Assembly: GCA_963585895.1 (NCBI GenBank)
Contig: OY757904.1
Location: 2,491,407 to 2,555,406, forward strand
Length of the DNA stretch: 64,000 nucleotides
Reading direction: 5' to 3'
Source: Sepioteuthis lessoniana
Taxonomy: Eukaryota; Mollusca; Cephalopoda; Myopsida; Loliginidae
A program made the position numbers and the translations under genes. Positions 12,801 to 23,632 of this stretch are shown in pieces. Each line of letters opens with the position of its first letter. Positions within the stretch are counted from its first letter, which is position 1. Under the pieces are notes generated by a model, which had not been told where the DNA came from, searched no databases, and saw nothing but the letters and a program-made list of their open reading frames with translations.

Positions 12801-15800
12801 GGGTGTGTGTATAGTGTGAAATTTGGAACCCCTTGCCAGCGGCGGTCAGTCGAGCCCTAAATTAATCCCTCACATAATATGCCAGTTCTTATATGCCTGA
12901 GAAAAAAAACTCTGAACGAGGACTTATTCTACAAGGGATCAAGTGCCAACCTGCCCCGTCTTCACACCTGCAAAAATAATGTCCCGTTTGGGGATTTTAA
13001 AGAATTTGCCGTCACAAACCCAATATCAACTGGCGTCTAGCCAATGCTCTTAGCAATCAACATCTACTCTGTGAGATATACACATTGTAACAATGTCATT
13101 GTCAATAGATGCCTTAACCATGCTGAATGAACCAGAGCATATAGCAACATAGATCAGGTGTTTTACATCTATTGCTAGAGTTAAGAAATTAAAAGATGAA
13201 AAAGCTAGTGGAGGAGAGAATGAAATTCTAGACCTATTTTTGGCTATGGAAGACTGTGAAGCTGTGAAAAAAATATCAACAACTGCTTACCTAAGAAAAT
13301 TAAAAGAATTAACTTTTGAAGAGATTGTAAGAATAATTTAGAAAAACTATATGAGCAAAAAAAAAAAAAAAAATTAAAAGACTTCTTGTTGTTGAGAGAA
13401 TTAAATTCATGGAGACTAGACAGAACCCAAATGGGTCTAGAATAAAATAAGTTCCCAGATTAAAGAAAGCATCAAAGTATTGTGAATTTGAAAAAACTGT
13501 TATATTCTGAGTTGTTGATATCTGTGATATGAATGTTGTGGGCGAGAAATGCGTATGGTTGCAAAACAAAGAACGTATAGATACTCACAATAACACAGTA
13601 ATGATGTTATGGAAAATTTTTATAAATAGATTAAGTACAGAGAATAGAATGGAGAAATATGTTCACAGTTAAAGAATGAATTCAGTGGTAGTAGTTACAA
13701 AGTTCATGTACTGCCCTTGTCTCGTGGTGAAGGGATGGTTTTCTCGGAATTAGGGCAGCGTTCCTTGCGGCGGCGATCGTTTGATGTATCGGATGACAGG
13801 CGCCGGACGGTGGCGAAGAATCTTTAACACGAGTCGTGTGAAAGAACAAGTCTAACTGATAATTATCTGGTCCGTCTATTTGTATATTTTTCGTAGGCTC
13901 AGAAACGGCAATTTTTGTGCCCCGCGAGAAGCGTTCCGATTGGATATTTATTAATGTATTTTTTTTTTTGTTAATTTATCGCAAACGGAAGTTCTGCGCG
14001 GAGCCGATGCGTGAGCGACTAACTTTTCATTTTGAGTTGAGAACTCGAAGTGGTAACTTCCGTTTTTTTTCTTTTCTTCTTTTCTTTTTGTTTTTTCAAA
14101 TCAAGGCAAGATCTCGTCTTGTAACAGCTCCCCTAGATCTTACCATGATTTGAGGTTGCTATGTTGTTAGTGCTTGCTTGCGTGCGTGTTTTGTTTTGTT
14201 TGTTGGTGTGTGTATTATTTATTTTGTTTTTTGGCACATAACGAAGTCTTTAAAGCGTGCTGGGAGTTGCCCGCGTGTTGTTCGTTTCGTTGGGTTTTGG
14301 GTATTGTCTCCGGAACTGCAGTCATTTGCGACAAGATGCTCTCCTGACGAAAGTGTAGGGAGTCGTGACAACGGGTGATGGGTAGGTTGCCGGGGTGGAC
14401 AAGGAGGTAGGAGTGGTCGTGTCGACGGGTGATTGGGAATTTGGTGAGGTGGGGATAGAGCTGGAGGTGGGGGTGGTCGATGCATGTGTTGCAGGTCATT
14501 TGGTCGCGGTACGAGTCGATGGACGTGTCCGCAGTGAACCCAATGCGTTTCACAGTTTTCGTTTTTCACTTGGACCACCAAACCGTTCGTTTTGGTGACC
14601 TCAAAGTCACCTATCCAAGGCAGGTGAGACAAGTGGGCTGTTGCGGATTGCGGTCGGTGGAGGAGCACCTTGTCACCGACTTGTATCGGGTCTTTGAAGA
14701 TGCTGCGGTTCAGTTTGGCTTCCATTTTGTGGTCAGCCTCGTTGTTCGCCAAGGTGACTCTTTGATGCACCTGTCGGAGCAGAGCGTTTATCTGCATACC
14801 GTAAGCACCTGGGTTGTTGTTAACGATGTCTTGGCAGGGGATCTTCGGTAGACCAATGTTTGGTTGGCGGCCGGTGATAATGTAATGCGGGGATGCACCA
14901 GTGGCGGTGTTGGCTGTGACATTCATTGAGGAAACTGCCGATTCGAGAACGTCCGTCCATTCACAGTCTCTGTCTTCGCAGATCATGTAAAGGGCGTTTT
15001 TTAAGGTCCGGTGTTGCCTCTCAATGTTCCCCGAGCTTTGTGGTCGCCACGGGCAGTGAAGTTCCCGGGTGATCGAGGTTAGGTCACAAAATTCCTTGTA
15101 GACCTCACCAGTGAAGTGGGTTCCTCGGTCGGAGGAGACAATGCGGGGAATCTCGCGGTGACGAAGAAAGAACTGGTAGAGTCCACGGGCTGCGTCGATT
15201 GCGCGGTCTCTGGCACATGGTATGGCCATGAGGTGGCGGCTGAAGCTGTCTAGAATAGTAAGTATGTACCGCTTGCCCTTTGAGAGGGGCATTGAGACAA
15301 AATCTATGTAGACAACCTCGAATGGTTTTCCGCCTCTCTTGCAATGGCCCGTGGACCAGTTTCGGCGCATGCCGTAATTTCCCTTGCGTTTAGCGCAGGT
15401 TTGGCATGATTGAACATACGCCCTGATATCGCGATTTTTGAACTCCCACCAGTAGCTGGATAGGTGTTCCTGCATGCGGGAGATCCCTGAGTGGTTGACA
15501 CAGTCATGGGCTTGGTGGAGATATTTTGTCCGGAGCTTGTAGGGTACTACCAGTTTTGGTGTGTTTGTAGTATCCCTGATCATCAATACAGATGTACCAG
15601 GTTCCAAGTAGAATTGGTGCATGTGCTTGTTATATAGCCCGGTACGATGATCTTTGGGGTCGAGTAGGGTAGTGTTGGGTTGCCAACTGAAGAGCTCTGA
15701 TGATTTTTGAAAGTGTGTCATCAGAGGCTTGTTCCGCTGCAATACCCATGTGGTCAGCTATCTGTGGCATGAAACGCGAGGAATGCGTCGATGGCCTGTA

Positions 15801-18800
15801 GATGATGCTGAATGTTCCGTGTTGTGTGAGTCCCAGGGAGCAGCTGGGAGCTCTTGATTTCGTCCATGCACCAGGATGGAACGTAGATGTTTAGACTGGA
15901 GCCTTGGAGTTTGAAGCGCTTCCCTGCAGGTGTCGGGTCTGTCGTAAGCTTGTCCTTGCTGTGGCCATATCTCCGACTGAGCATGTCTGCCCAGACATTT
16001 GATTCGCCTTCTACATATTCCAAGACGAATTTGTAGCACGATATTTCCTCCTGCCATCGTCGTATCTTCGCATTGTTGAATTCACGTTGATCCAAGTACG
16101 TGAGAGATCGATGATCTGTGAGGACGACAAAGGGACGACTACGCAAGAAGTAATCGAATTTGGTGATGGCCCATTTTATCGCATATGCCTCGCGTTCAGT
16201 TGTTGACCAGTTGCGCTCCGTCGCGTTAAAGGTGTGTGAGGCCACTGCTATTATTTTCTTTTGGCCGTGTTTATTCTCTTGCATGAGAATGGCCCCACAT
16301 GCGATATCGCTGGCGTCGGTGGTGAGGGTGAAGAGTCCGGTGAAGTCGGGGAATGAGATGATTGGCGGTGAAGCGAGGCGCTTCTTAATTTTATTGAAAG
16401 CCTTGTTGGCTCCTTCGGTCCAGACGAATGTCCGTCCGGGCTTGTTTAGTTCGTTTATGGGGGCCATTAGATTGGAGAACATGTCGGTTCTGATGCTCTC
16501 GTTAAGGCGTGTCTCGATGAATTGCCGAATCCATACGAGACGTCCGATGAGACTTTGTAATTCTTTTCTCGTCGTCGTGGGTTTCATGTCGATAATGGCG
16601 CGGACATATTCGGGGTCGGCCTTGAACCCGTCGCTATTCACGATGCGACCGAGAAATTTAGCTTCGGACGCAAAAAGAATGCATTTTTCCGGGTTTAGTT
16701 TTAATCCGAACTTGCGTAGGACAATAAATAATTGCTCCAGCGCTGTCACATATTCCTCGAAGGTTTTGGCGTGGACAAGATTATCGTCGATATATGACGA
16801 TATGTTCGTGCGTGAGGCCACTGTGTCGAGAGCCTCAGCTATGCATCGCGAGAAGATTTGTCCAGCGGATGTTAGACCGAAGGCCAGACGGGTGTATTGG
16901 AAACAGCGTCCTTTCCAAGTAAAGGCCGTTTTATGGCGGTCAAGTTCGTCAATGACGATTTGCCAATAGCCATTGCGGAGGTCGAGTGTTGAGAAGTACT
17001 TGTTACCTTCGCCAATCTTGTTGAATGTCGAGTCAATGGTAGGTATTGGGTATGGGTCGAGATCGACTAACACCTTGTTGAGGGTTCTCTTGAAATTTGC
17101 GACCACTCGAATCTTTCCGTTTTTCTTACGGACGGCAAAAACGGGACTGTTAAATCCTTTAGGGTCGTTGCAAGGTTCGATAACGCCCTCACTTGCCATG
17201 CGGGCAATTTCCGCGTCAACGTCATCCTCCAGTGCTTGGGCTATAGGGTGCTGTTTTTGGCTCCTGGACTGGCCGTTGGTTGGTATGCGTATGGGCTTGA
17301 TGAAAGTGCCCCTTCTATTGTTGTCGGTGCCGAGAATGTCCGCATAGTTGATGAGTAAATTGGCGGTAGCTTCTAATTCACTACGGCTATGATGGTCTGG
17401 AAGCGATAGGCCTACGGTTTGCTTAAGCCAATGGAGCTTTTGGTTGAGAGTCAACCCGTTAGGCGATGATCTGGCTGTGGCTCGTGGTTCCTCATTGGAA
17501 ATGGTTAGGGCGCCGTGTGAAAGGTTGTGGGTCGGTTTTATCCTTGGATGAAAGGTTGTAGAGAGCGGAACAGTATGTTTTAGCTTGCCAGATGGGAGTG
17601 TGCGTGCAAGTTCTACAGTAGCTTTCTGGTTATCGATAGTATAGGATAACAGTGTGTGGTGGCCGAGTATGTTCTGACCGATCAAGATGGGAATGTCTGA
17701 TGTCATGATCAGTGTGTCGATGTTGCAGAAAGCGGGGGAAGTATCGTCACCCAAGGTAATGTCGCAGGTGAGCTTGCTCAGAATAGAGATGTTCCCTCCG
17801 ATTCCCTTGACTCGGATGTTGGATTTGGACATGTGTCTTCTTGCATCTTCGGGTAAGCGAGAAATGGGAATGATGTAAGTCGTGCATCCGGAATCCAACA
17901 TGCCTACACCGGAGAATGTGATGCCGTTGTTGCGGAGGTTGATCTGAACAAGGGGCGATCGGAGATCAGGTTGGATTTGAAAGTTAAATGTGTGATGATG
18001 CTGAGTGGATACATGGACCTGGGAACGAGTCATCACATCTCGTTCGGTCCCAACTGAAAATCCAGTTCGTCGAAGCGCGTCGCGTGTTCATGGTTGTGCT
18101 GATCGCTATCTGTTCCCGGTAAACTGGTGTCAGTGGTCGCTATGTGTGCTTGAGCATGAGGGGGCTGAAAATATGGGCACCTGTTGCCCTAAAAGCATGC
18201 GCGGCCTCGTAAAAAGTTTTTGTACATTGCTTGTTGGCTGGGTTGGCCAGTGCTTCTTTGTGCCCGGTTGTGCTTCATGTTATAGGTGGGGGCGGTTCGA
18301 CTTTTCCAGTCAACAATGGATGGGTTCCGCCTGTGGGTTTGCCGCAGTTGCTTGTTCAGATCCAGCAACTGTAGCTGTACGTCGGCTAGTATCTTGTCAC
18401 TTTCACGGCTACGAGATTTGTCAGAGTGTGTAGGTTGGCTCACCATCAGCGCAGTGGTTTCAGCGGCGGTGGTGATGTCCGTTTTGATACCACGATCAAG
18501 ATAGCGTTGCGCATCGCTGGCTATACCACCCGCTGAGTAGTGTCTGTCCATGGTTTTGACGAGGTGTGGATAGATGTTAGGTGTCCATGCCTTGATCTTT
18601 TCACTCATGAGCATGGCCCCCATTAGGGAAAACACAGTTTCGGCCGTCATCTCAGCATTTTGTCTGTCCGACTTGAATTTTGCCATGATGTGGATTGTGT
18701 TTTCAAGTCGGCCTGCAAAATCAGTGAGTTTCTCTCCCTCATGTCGCTGAAGGTCCCATGCTCGGCTTAGGTACTGAAAGTTTGTCATTTGGCTCGCATG

Positions 18801-21800
18801 GGTGGATATAAGGTAAGCCTTTAGTTCCTCGAACGTGGATGTAGGCTGTCTTGAGTCCTCCATCTGCTGGAAGATGCCTTCGTTCAGTAGTTGCTTTGTC
18901 AGCTTGACAAACTCCTTCTCCATTGCAGGATATTCCCTTAATTCTGATCTCGTCTTGTAACAAAACTAGGAACAAAAGATGTGACAATGAAGGATGAATT
19001 AATCCTTCTCAGATTAATTGAAGGCATGTAGGACACATCACACAAACACAAAATACTGGAAAGGTTGCAGATAAATAATATGAATTTAGAATCAAGCATA
19101 GAATTTTTACAACAACTAGAATTAATTAAAGAGTTCAACCAACAAAAAGATTATCAAGGGACCTACAACACAACCAAGTTCATGATCAAATGCAGATATT
19201 GTCCAAGGAATATGAAAGAAATAAGAATAAATGATTACTTCCCTTCTTGAGAACAGCTATTGTCTCCCCTTTGGTAACTCTTTTGTAGAAAAGTAAAAGA
19301 ACTTCTTATGCGTACTAACAGTGGACAATATGACTATTCAGTAAATTAGCTCATTTAAACTACCTTTAGTACTATGAAATGTCTTGTTTTCATTACCACA
19401 TTTAATGAAAGCATAGCAGCTTACTTGCCCAGATTGCTCCTAAATGAGTTCACATCCTTGTGTGTTAATGGGGAGACAAATTAGAGCTCCCATAACCATG
19501 TCATTTTCAGCAAAAGATAATTCTGCTCTAGAAAAGATAAAAAATCAAATTCAGAAAAAGCAAAATTCCTATTACAAAAAGAGCATAACACAGTGATAAG
19601 CTGGTGGCACATACTGGCCCATGCAGATCAGTTTAGATCCAGAATCAAACTTGTAGAAATGACGGAAGAATTAGGGAATGAAGAGCAGGAAATCAATGAA
19701 ACAGAGCTTGGTATGGTAGAAAGTAAGAATGAAATGCTAGAATAAACTGACAAAGAAAATGAGCTTAGACCTTGATCACCCATAAGATAAAATCAAGAAA
19801 GACAAAGAAAAACAGCACAGATCCCGGAGAGTAATCAGGAGAAGCAACTGAGGGTATACAACCTCCCAGTTTCAGGCAGGTGTAGTATCATATGTAAATT
19901 AAATGTTCCCATAAAATCAGTAACCCAATATCAACTGGCATCTAGCTAATGCTAAAAGCTAGTCAACATCTATACACAGCATAACAGGGACTTTCCATTT
20001 CTACTCTACATAATATGGAAAAATACATTTTTAACAATCATTTTCTGATTTGATGGAAATTAGTTTAGATGTATTGGATGAGTAAACAAAATTTTTATAT
20101 CAGTTATAAACTTATTTTTCAATTCCTTTTCTTCTTTGAAATTTCTGTGTTTATTGATATTTATTTTCTACCTCTCAAAAAACAAACCATAAATGTTGTT
20201 TTGAAGTTTTATTATTTTATTTAATTTTACTCAAATTGCAACTATAAATATACATTTTTTTTGCTGATTATGAACAGCAATGGTTTAATTTGTATGTACC
20301 AAGTCGAGTGCAGACAGAAGAGGCATACAACCGACCACGAGACCCAGAAGACAAAGAAATAGTTGATTCTTTGGATCTTCAGATTTTGACTTTCAACCAA
20401 CTTGATGTTCCAAAAGTATTTAAAGGAAAAGCAGATAAAAAGTAATATTTTTAATAAGAATATTTTATGAAAACTTTTTTCTTGTCTGAAATTTCATGTT
20501 GGGAAAACTTTGAAAGAATTAAAATTATTATAAAGAATTAAAATTCTGTAAGTGAATCAAAATCTTTAGAAGTTTTTAAAAGAGTTCTGTTTTCTTAAGT
20601 CGATGTTTTTTTTAGTAACTTTTTGGATTAGGAGTCTGTTGATGTTTCATTTCTATGGCAATTCAGTTATTTTTTTGAAAATTTATTTGTCAATAGGAAG
20701 TGATAACAATCTTAATGGTGACCATTAGGAAAAATAAAGCAAAAAACAAAAATTTTAACTTTAAGCTAAAAAAGATATCAATAACATTAAGCATATAGAA
20801 GGAATGATAAAAAGTAAAGCTGATAATATTTAAAGTGAATTCTACAACATGTCACGAGTGATTGAATAAAAATACACTGAGTAAGATCAAATAAAAAGTA
20901 TTAGGAAAAAATGCAAAGATCATTATCTAGAAAGTATAATTTATTTAAAATTCATTACCATTGACTTTAAAATATTCATTTTTTCCTTTTTAAGAAAACC
21001 TCCATTACCCCAGCAAGTCAACCAAACAGTAAAGAAGAGAACAACTCAATTAAGGTATTATTATCATCAATATTTTCATATTTCAAAAATAATTTTTTTG
21101 TATTTGTACATGATGCATATGATTATTGATAGCTTTGTTAAAATTTCACTTTTCTATCTTAATTTAGAGTTGTGTATTCATAATTCAAAATCGTAATTTT
21201 GATATATAAAAAATAGAAATGTATGCACATGTGAGTATATATATATATATATGGAGAAATGGTAGATTTTGGTAAATCTGACAAGATGATAAAAATATCC
21301 ACTTTTCCATTTATCTTTAATCATATATATATATATTAAATGGTATGTATATGATGTAATTGTTATTCATATTGGCGAGCAGAGTTCAAATTCCAGTTGA
21401 CTCTGTTTGCATTTCTTTCTTACTAATGTCTTTGGAAAAAGTATGAATTCCCAGTTATGGGTAAAATAGTTAGGTAGATTGTGCCCTCAAACTTTGATTA
21501 ATTAATTAGTCCAGAAAAAAAAATCTCTGATTATGGACCAATGTGGCAGATGAAGGTCGATTAACCAACCTGTCTTATTGACTTTAGGCCAGATCTGAGT
21601 CATGATAGGATGAGAAATTAAAAATTTTTGGCTGCAATTCCAAAACTTTTAGTTGAATTCAATAAATACAGTTTGTTGAAAATATGTCTGATTATCACCC
21701 TGTCAAATATATTAGATATTAACTTAGCTAAAATGTTGATATTTACACTTTGAGATTTTTTTAAATACATGGATGTTTTAAATGTTATGAAATGAAGAAT

Positions 21801-22902
21801 TTTTTAAATAATTCTTTTTGTTGGGTTGGGATTTTTTCCATAGAAGTTGACTAATGATATTGTTAAAATTTATTGAAAAATAAAAATAACTATGTTTTCA
21901 GTACTCATTTTTTCATTAGATATGAAGACATAGGGTGTATTTATTCACTGCACATGAAAAGAAAATATTGCAAAATATCATATACAGATTTGGTTTGGTT
22001 TTATGGCATAGTAACCATTGTAGGTTATGTAATGCCAAATACATTTTCATAAATATAAAAATAGTTCTATTTCAAATGATTCAGTTTATCATATACAGTG
22101 TTGGGGAACTAAACATAGTGGTCCCCCTTTTTGGGAGCTGTAGGCAGAACTTCCAAGAATCACAGGACATTTTAGTCATGTGACATTTCAAGAAGCAAGA
22201 TCTACTCTCTTTGGTAGTAGACACTCTGGTCAGAAAGGACCTGCCTCTTTCGTCTCCATTTTTAGGACTAGCACATGCATACAAATCTATCCCTCATGGA
22301 TCATTTCCTTACACCAGAAAATTGTAAGTTTTTAACTGTTGTAATCAGCTTGTTGATTCTGTGAACAGCTTATGTACCATTTTCACACTTTGGGACTGTA
22401 TATCATGTTTCTTGATTATGCGTACTATGCATGTCATGTTTCTTCCTTATGTATACTATGTATGTATATAAAATGTATGTCGTTGTAGTCAAAATGGACT
22501 TTGTTTTTCCTTAGTGAAATATTCTGTGTTTGTTTATTTTTAGATAGACTAATGCATCATAGGAATAGGATGGTGGTAGTCATAATGAATATCAAACACT
22601 TCGTCTAGTACAAATCAGTAACAGTAAATATTTTAAAAATAAATGATAACATGAAAATAAGAAACTTAAAGTATGAGTTATAATTGAATGTAAATTGTAT
22701 TAATTTGAATAATCGTAAAATATTGTTATTTCTCTAATTTTCAGCATCAACTCAATTTTTACTTCATTTTTCATTATCAAAAATTTGAAGCTTTTTTAAA
22801 AATGTTTTTTTTATTTATTCTGTTTCCAGACAAACAGGTTTGAGTACCTCCAGATTTGCTTCTAGTTCTCAAGTGACAACATTTAAGAGTGGCAACAGAT
22901 GA
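7060..22902 (+). CDS. TPGS2: Tubulin polyglutamylase complex subunit 2 (3' seven coding exons)
   Basis: TPGS2 is a non-catalytic subunit of the TTLL1-containing complex that adds glutamate side chains to tubulin in cilia, centrioles and neurites. Coding exons: 7,060-7,147; 7,890-8,027; 9,104-9,205; 11,123-11,286; 20,278-20,441; 20,995-21,054; 22,830-22,902 (TGA). All introns are GT-AG and the phases join throughout, giving 262 residues. Diagnostic matches to vertebrate TPGS2 are NDLKNFYLCFNGMKLTWSV (exon 1 here), IFELDPCEGLGKVCLV, TEIWFLDRSLRWHF, YYRLMLLYLGLPQWQY and LDVPKVFKGKAD. A serine/acid run (SDSESDDES) and a basic, Ser/Thr-rich tail ending SGNR are seen. About 60 N-terminal residues are missing; their exons were not found in 1-7,059 and may lie upstream. 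The 9-kb fourth intron carries nested LTR fossils. Identity is very secure; function follows from the family. Confidence 0.94.
9797..9866. repeat. (TTG)n(TAG)n trinucleotide microsatellite
   Basis: A run of TTG units passes into TAG units inside a TPGS2 intron; an apparent poly-threonine reading frame on the minus strand is only this repeat. Confidence 0.95.
10396..10632 (-). repeat. tRNA-derived SINE, family 1, copy 1
   Basis: On the minus strand the element opens with a tRNA-like head: an A-box-like region near 10,620 and a clear B box, GGGGTTCAATCCC, at plus 10,573-10,585. The body is shared with copies at 28,309, 32,039 and 41,309 (landmarks AAGGCTCCC, AGCTACTACA, ATCAAGTACCATTTTT). It lies in a TPGS2 intron, antisense to the gene. 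Confidence 0.85.
10674..10985 (+). repeat. tRNA-derived SINE, family 2, copy 1
   Basis: A plus-strand B box GAGTTCAAATCC (10,718-10,729) begins a body shared with 21,371-21,610: TTTGCCTTTCA/TTTGCATTTCT, a CTAATG...CTTTGGGAAA-like block and ATGAATCC. It sits directly downstream of the family 1 SINE in the opposite orientation. Confidence 0.65.
13498..14126 (-). repeat. Long terminal repeat of the inner Ty3/Gypsy element
   Basis: About 629 bases with TG...CA ends, bounded outside by the interrupted gag of the outer element and inside by a purine-rich tract on the coding strand followed by the integrase region. Because the element is on the minus strand this is its downstream (3') repeat. Confidence 0.75.
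14219..15742 (-). CDS. Ty3/Gypsy integrase region (fossil element part)
   Basis: A 507-residue frame. An N-terminal HHCC zinc-binding module has His-76, His-84, Cys-113 and Cys-116 (QSCQTCAKRK). The catalytic core carries the DDE triad: Asp-147 (VVYIDFVSMP), Asp-205 (SSDRGTHFTG) and Glu-241 (SSGNIERQHR). The C-terminal third is proline- and histidine-rich and low in complexity. Family knowledge: it inserts element cDNA into host DNA. It lies immediately downstream of the RT/RNase H region on the same strand. Confidence 0.92.
   Translation of the reverse strand: MQRNKPLMTHFQKSSELFSWQPNTTLLDPKDHRTGLYNKHMHQFYLEPGTSVLMIRDTTNTPKLVVPYKLRTKYLHQAHDCVNHSGISRMQEHLSSYWWEFKNRDIRAYVQSCQTCAKRKGNYGMRRNWSTGHCKRGGKPFEVVYIDFVSMPLSKGKRYILTILDSFSRHLMAIPCARDRAIDAARGLYQFFLRHREIPRIVSSDRGTHFTGEVYKEFCDLTSITRELHCPWRPQSSGNIERQHRTLKNALYMICEDRDCEWTDVLESAVSSMNVTANTATGASPHYIITGRQPNIGLPKIPCQDIVNNNPGAYGMQINALLRQVHQRVTLANNEADHKMEAKLNRSIFKDPIQVGDKVLLHRPQSATAHLSHLPWIGDFEVTKTNGLVVQVKNENCETHWVHCGHVHRLVPRPNDLQHMHRPPPPPALSPPHQIPNHPSTRPLLPPCPPRQPTHHPLSRLPTLSSGEHLVANDCSSGDNTQNPTKRTTRGQLPARFKDFVMCQKTK
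15754..18036 (-). CDS. Ty3/Gypsy protease, reverse transcriptase and RNase H region (fossil element part)
   Basis: A 760-residue frame. An aspartic protease active site DSG lies at residues 48-50 (GMLDSGCTTYIIP), followed by an ILIGQNIL block. Reverse transcriptase spans about 285-465, with LDLRNGYWQIVID, LAFGLTSAGQIF and the YIDD catalytic motif at 415-418. RNase H spans about 565-690, with TTDASDIACG (Asp-574), TEREAYAIKW (Glu-615) and LTDHRSLTYL. This order directly before an integrase is diagnostic for Ty3/Gypsy rather than Copia or BEL. Confidence 0.95.
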   Translation of the reverse strand: MMTRSQVHVSTQHHHTFNFQIQPDLRSPLVQINLRNNGITFSGVGMLDSGCTTYIIPISRLPEDARRHMSKSNIRVKGIGGNISILSKLTCDITLGDDTSPAFCNIDTLIMTSDIPILIGQNILGHHTLLSYTIDNQKATVELARTLPSGKLKHTVPLSTTFHPRIKPTHNLSHGALTISNEEPRATARSSPNGLTLNQKLHWLKQTVGLSLPDHHSRSELEATANLLINYADILGTDNNRRGTFIKPIRIPTNGQSRSQKQHPIAQALEDDVDAEIARMASEGVIEPCNDPKGFNSPVFAVRKKNGKIRVVANFKRTLNKVLVDLDPYPIPTIDSTFNKIGEGNKYFSTLDLRNGYWQIVIDELDRHKTAFTWKGRCFQYTRLAFGLTSAGQIFSRCIAEALDTVASRTNISSYIDDNLVHAKTFEEYVTALEQLFIVLRKFGLKLNPEKCILFASEAKFLGRIVNSDGFKADPEYVRAIIDMKPTTTRKELQSLIGRLVWIRQFIETRLNESIRTDMFSNLMAPINELNKPGRTFVWTEGANKAFNKIKKRLASPPIISFPDFTGLFTLTTDASDIACGAILMQENKHGQKKIIAVASHTFNATERNWSTTEREAYAIKWAITKFDYFLRSRPFVVLTDHRSLTYLDQREFNNAKIRRWQEEISCYKFVLEYVEGESNVWADMLSRRYGHSKDKLTTDPTPAGKRFKLQGSSLNIYVPSWCMDEIKSSQLLPGTHTTRNIQHHLQAIDAFLAFHATDS
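18189..18923 (-). CDS. Ty3/Gypsy gag-type region (fossil element part)
   Basis: A 244-residue frame beginning close to the element's right edge. It resembles the retrotransposon capsid family: a helical, charged region with YLSRAWDLQRHEGEKLTDF and MGAMLMSEKIKAW. Assignment rests on position upstream of the protease and on this general resemblance; no zinc knuckle is evident in this frame. Confidence 0.75.
   Translation of the reverse strand: MEKEFVKLTKQLLNEGIFQQMEDSRQPTSTFEELKAYLISTHASQMTNFQYLSRAWDLQRHEGEKLTDFAGRLENTIHIMAKFKSDRQNAEMTAETVFSLMGAMLMSEKIKAWTPNIYPHLVKTMDRHYSAGGIASDAQRYLDRGIKTDITTAAETTALMVSQPTHSDKSRSRESDKILADVQLQLLDLNKQLRQTHRRNPSIVDWKSRTAPTYNMKHNRAQRSTGQPSQQAMYKNFLRGRACF
19251..19880. 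other. Non-coding remainder of the outer LTR fossil
   Basis: Lysine- and glutamate-rich broken frames continue after the gag remnant, but no domain is recognisable before the downstream terminal-repeat echo at 19,881. Confidence 0.4.
21371..21615 (+). repeat. tRNA-derived SINE, family 2, copy 2
   Basis: A B box GAGTTCAAATTCC (21,382-21,394), followed by TTTGCATTTCT, ACTAATG, CTTTGGAAAA and ATGAATTCCC, all in the order seen in the copy at 10,674. It lies in the last TPGS2 intron in the same orientation as the gene. Confidence 0.65.
21988..22048 (+). repeat. Dispersed hairpin repeat, core only
   Basis: TGGCATAGTAACC...GGTTATGTAATGCCA, the self-complementary core without the longer body, in the last TPGS2 intron. 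Confidence 0.6.
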
Positions 22903-22941
22903 TCTATTTTGAAAAATATTTCTTTCATTTATTTATTGTAA

Positions 22942-22947
22942 AATAAA
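22942..22947 (+). terminator. Poly(A) signal AATAAA, TPGS2
   Basis: The first canonical AATAAA 40 bases after the TPGS2 stop; a second follows at 23,075-23,080 and another near 23,185, so alternative 3' ends are possible. Confidence 0.6.
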
Positions 22948-23632
22948 CCAACTACATAAATCTAGAAAATATATGTACATATTCAGAACACTACCGTAAT
23001 AATATATGTACTATTCTGTTTATTGATAAAAGATTGAATAGTTTAATGTATATGGGTGTCAATATATTTGATCAAATAAATCAAGTATTGATTGGAAATT
23101 TAATGCAAAAAAAAGCATTTCTCATATGAAAGAACTTTATATAATCTGGTTGACATCTTGAGATTTTGTGTATTACTCAATATTAAATAAAATGTGACTA
23201 AACAGATGAAGGAAAATATTGTTAAACTTTAATATTTTAATATTTTTTCAGTCACAACTCAAAATATTGAAAGTTATATTATCATATAAGATTAATTGTT
23301 ATATTTCTTTTGGATCTAATTACTTCTAATTGGAATTGAAGTACATTTTATGCATAACTTCTGATTTGATTGCAATAATTTCAGCTTGTGTATATCATTT
23401 GATAAAGGGAATAAATATATTGAATTTTCTTTTTTCTGTAATATCTTTCTTTTGTTTAGAATTTTTCTTCAAACTCTTTCTTTTTTTTTTATTGTTGTCA
23501 TTAAAAAATACTTTCATGCTCATTAGAAGAATTCCTGAAAGTCATATCTTTAATCATTTTCTAAACTTAATGGTTTTATATAACATAGTTTATTAATAAA
23601 GTGTAATAGTTCCCGTCAAAAATGAGTATATG

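Larger units (their letters stand above)
13498..18962 (-). mobile_element. Inner Ty3/Gypsy LTR retrotransposon, younger insertion
   Basis: Part order gag, protease, reverse transcriptase, RNase H, integrase is that of Ty3/Gypsy (Metaviridae). A terminal repeat spans about 13,498-14,126, starting TGTTA and ending GTAACA on the plus strand; its outer 17 bases recur at the other edge, 18,946-18,962. A short target-site duplication, AAAC (AAAAC if one terminal base is shared), flanks it. A purine-rich AGGGGAGC abuts the terminal repeat at the position of a polypurine tract. Long coding frames and GC content well above the surrounding DNA point to a recent insertion. It nonetheless looks broken, with about two breaks. 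Confidence 0.9.
11875..19985 (+). mobile_element. Outer Ty3/Gypsy-type LTR fossil (host of a second insertion)
   Basis: An old, broken plus-strand element in the large TPGS2 intron. Terminal-repeat echoes: TGTAGTATC... at 11,875-11,925 recurs at 19,881-19,926, and the AATATCAACTGGC block at about 13,020-13,066 recurs at 19,928-19,975. Gag-type coding remnants lie at about 13,080-13,497 and resume at 18,963-19,250; they are recognisable by similarity to the gag at 25,312-25,854 (shared words ERIKFM/ERTKFM, LRLIEGM). The element is split by the minus-strand element at 13,498-18,962. It looks heavily broken, with many breaks. RNase H, integrase and pol parts were not recognised. Confidence 0.75.

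Noticed and set aside
14395-17347. Long plus-strand reading frames (for example 16,160-16,969)
   Set aside because: They are shadows of the minus-strand integrase and RT regions, whose family motifs are unmistakable.
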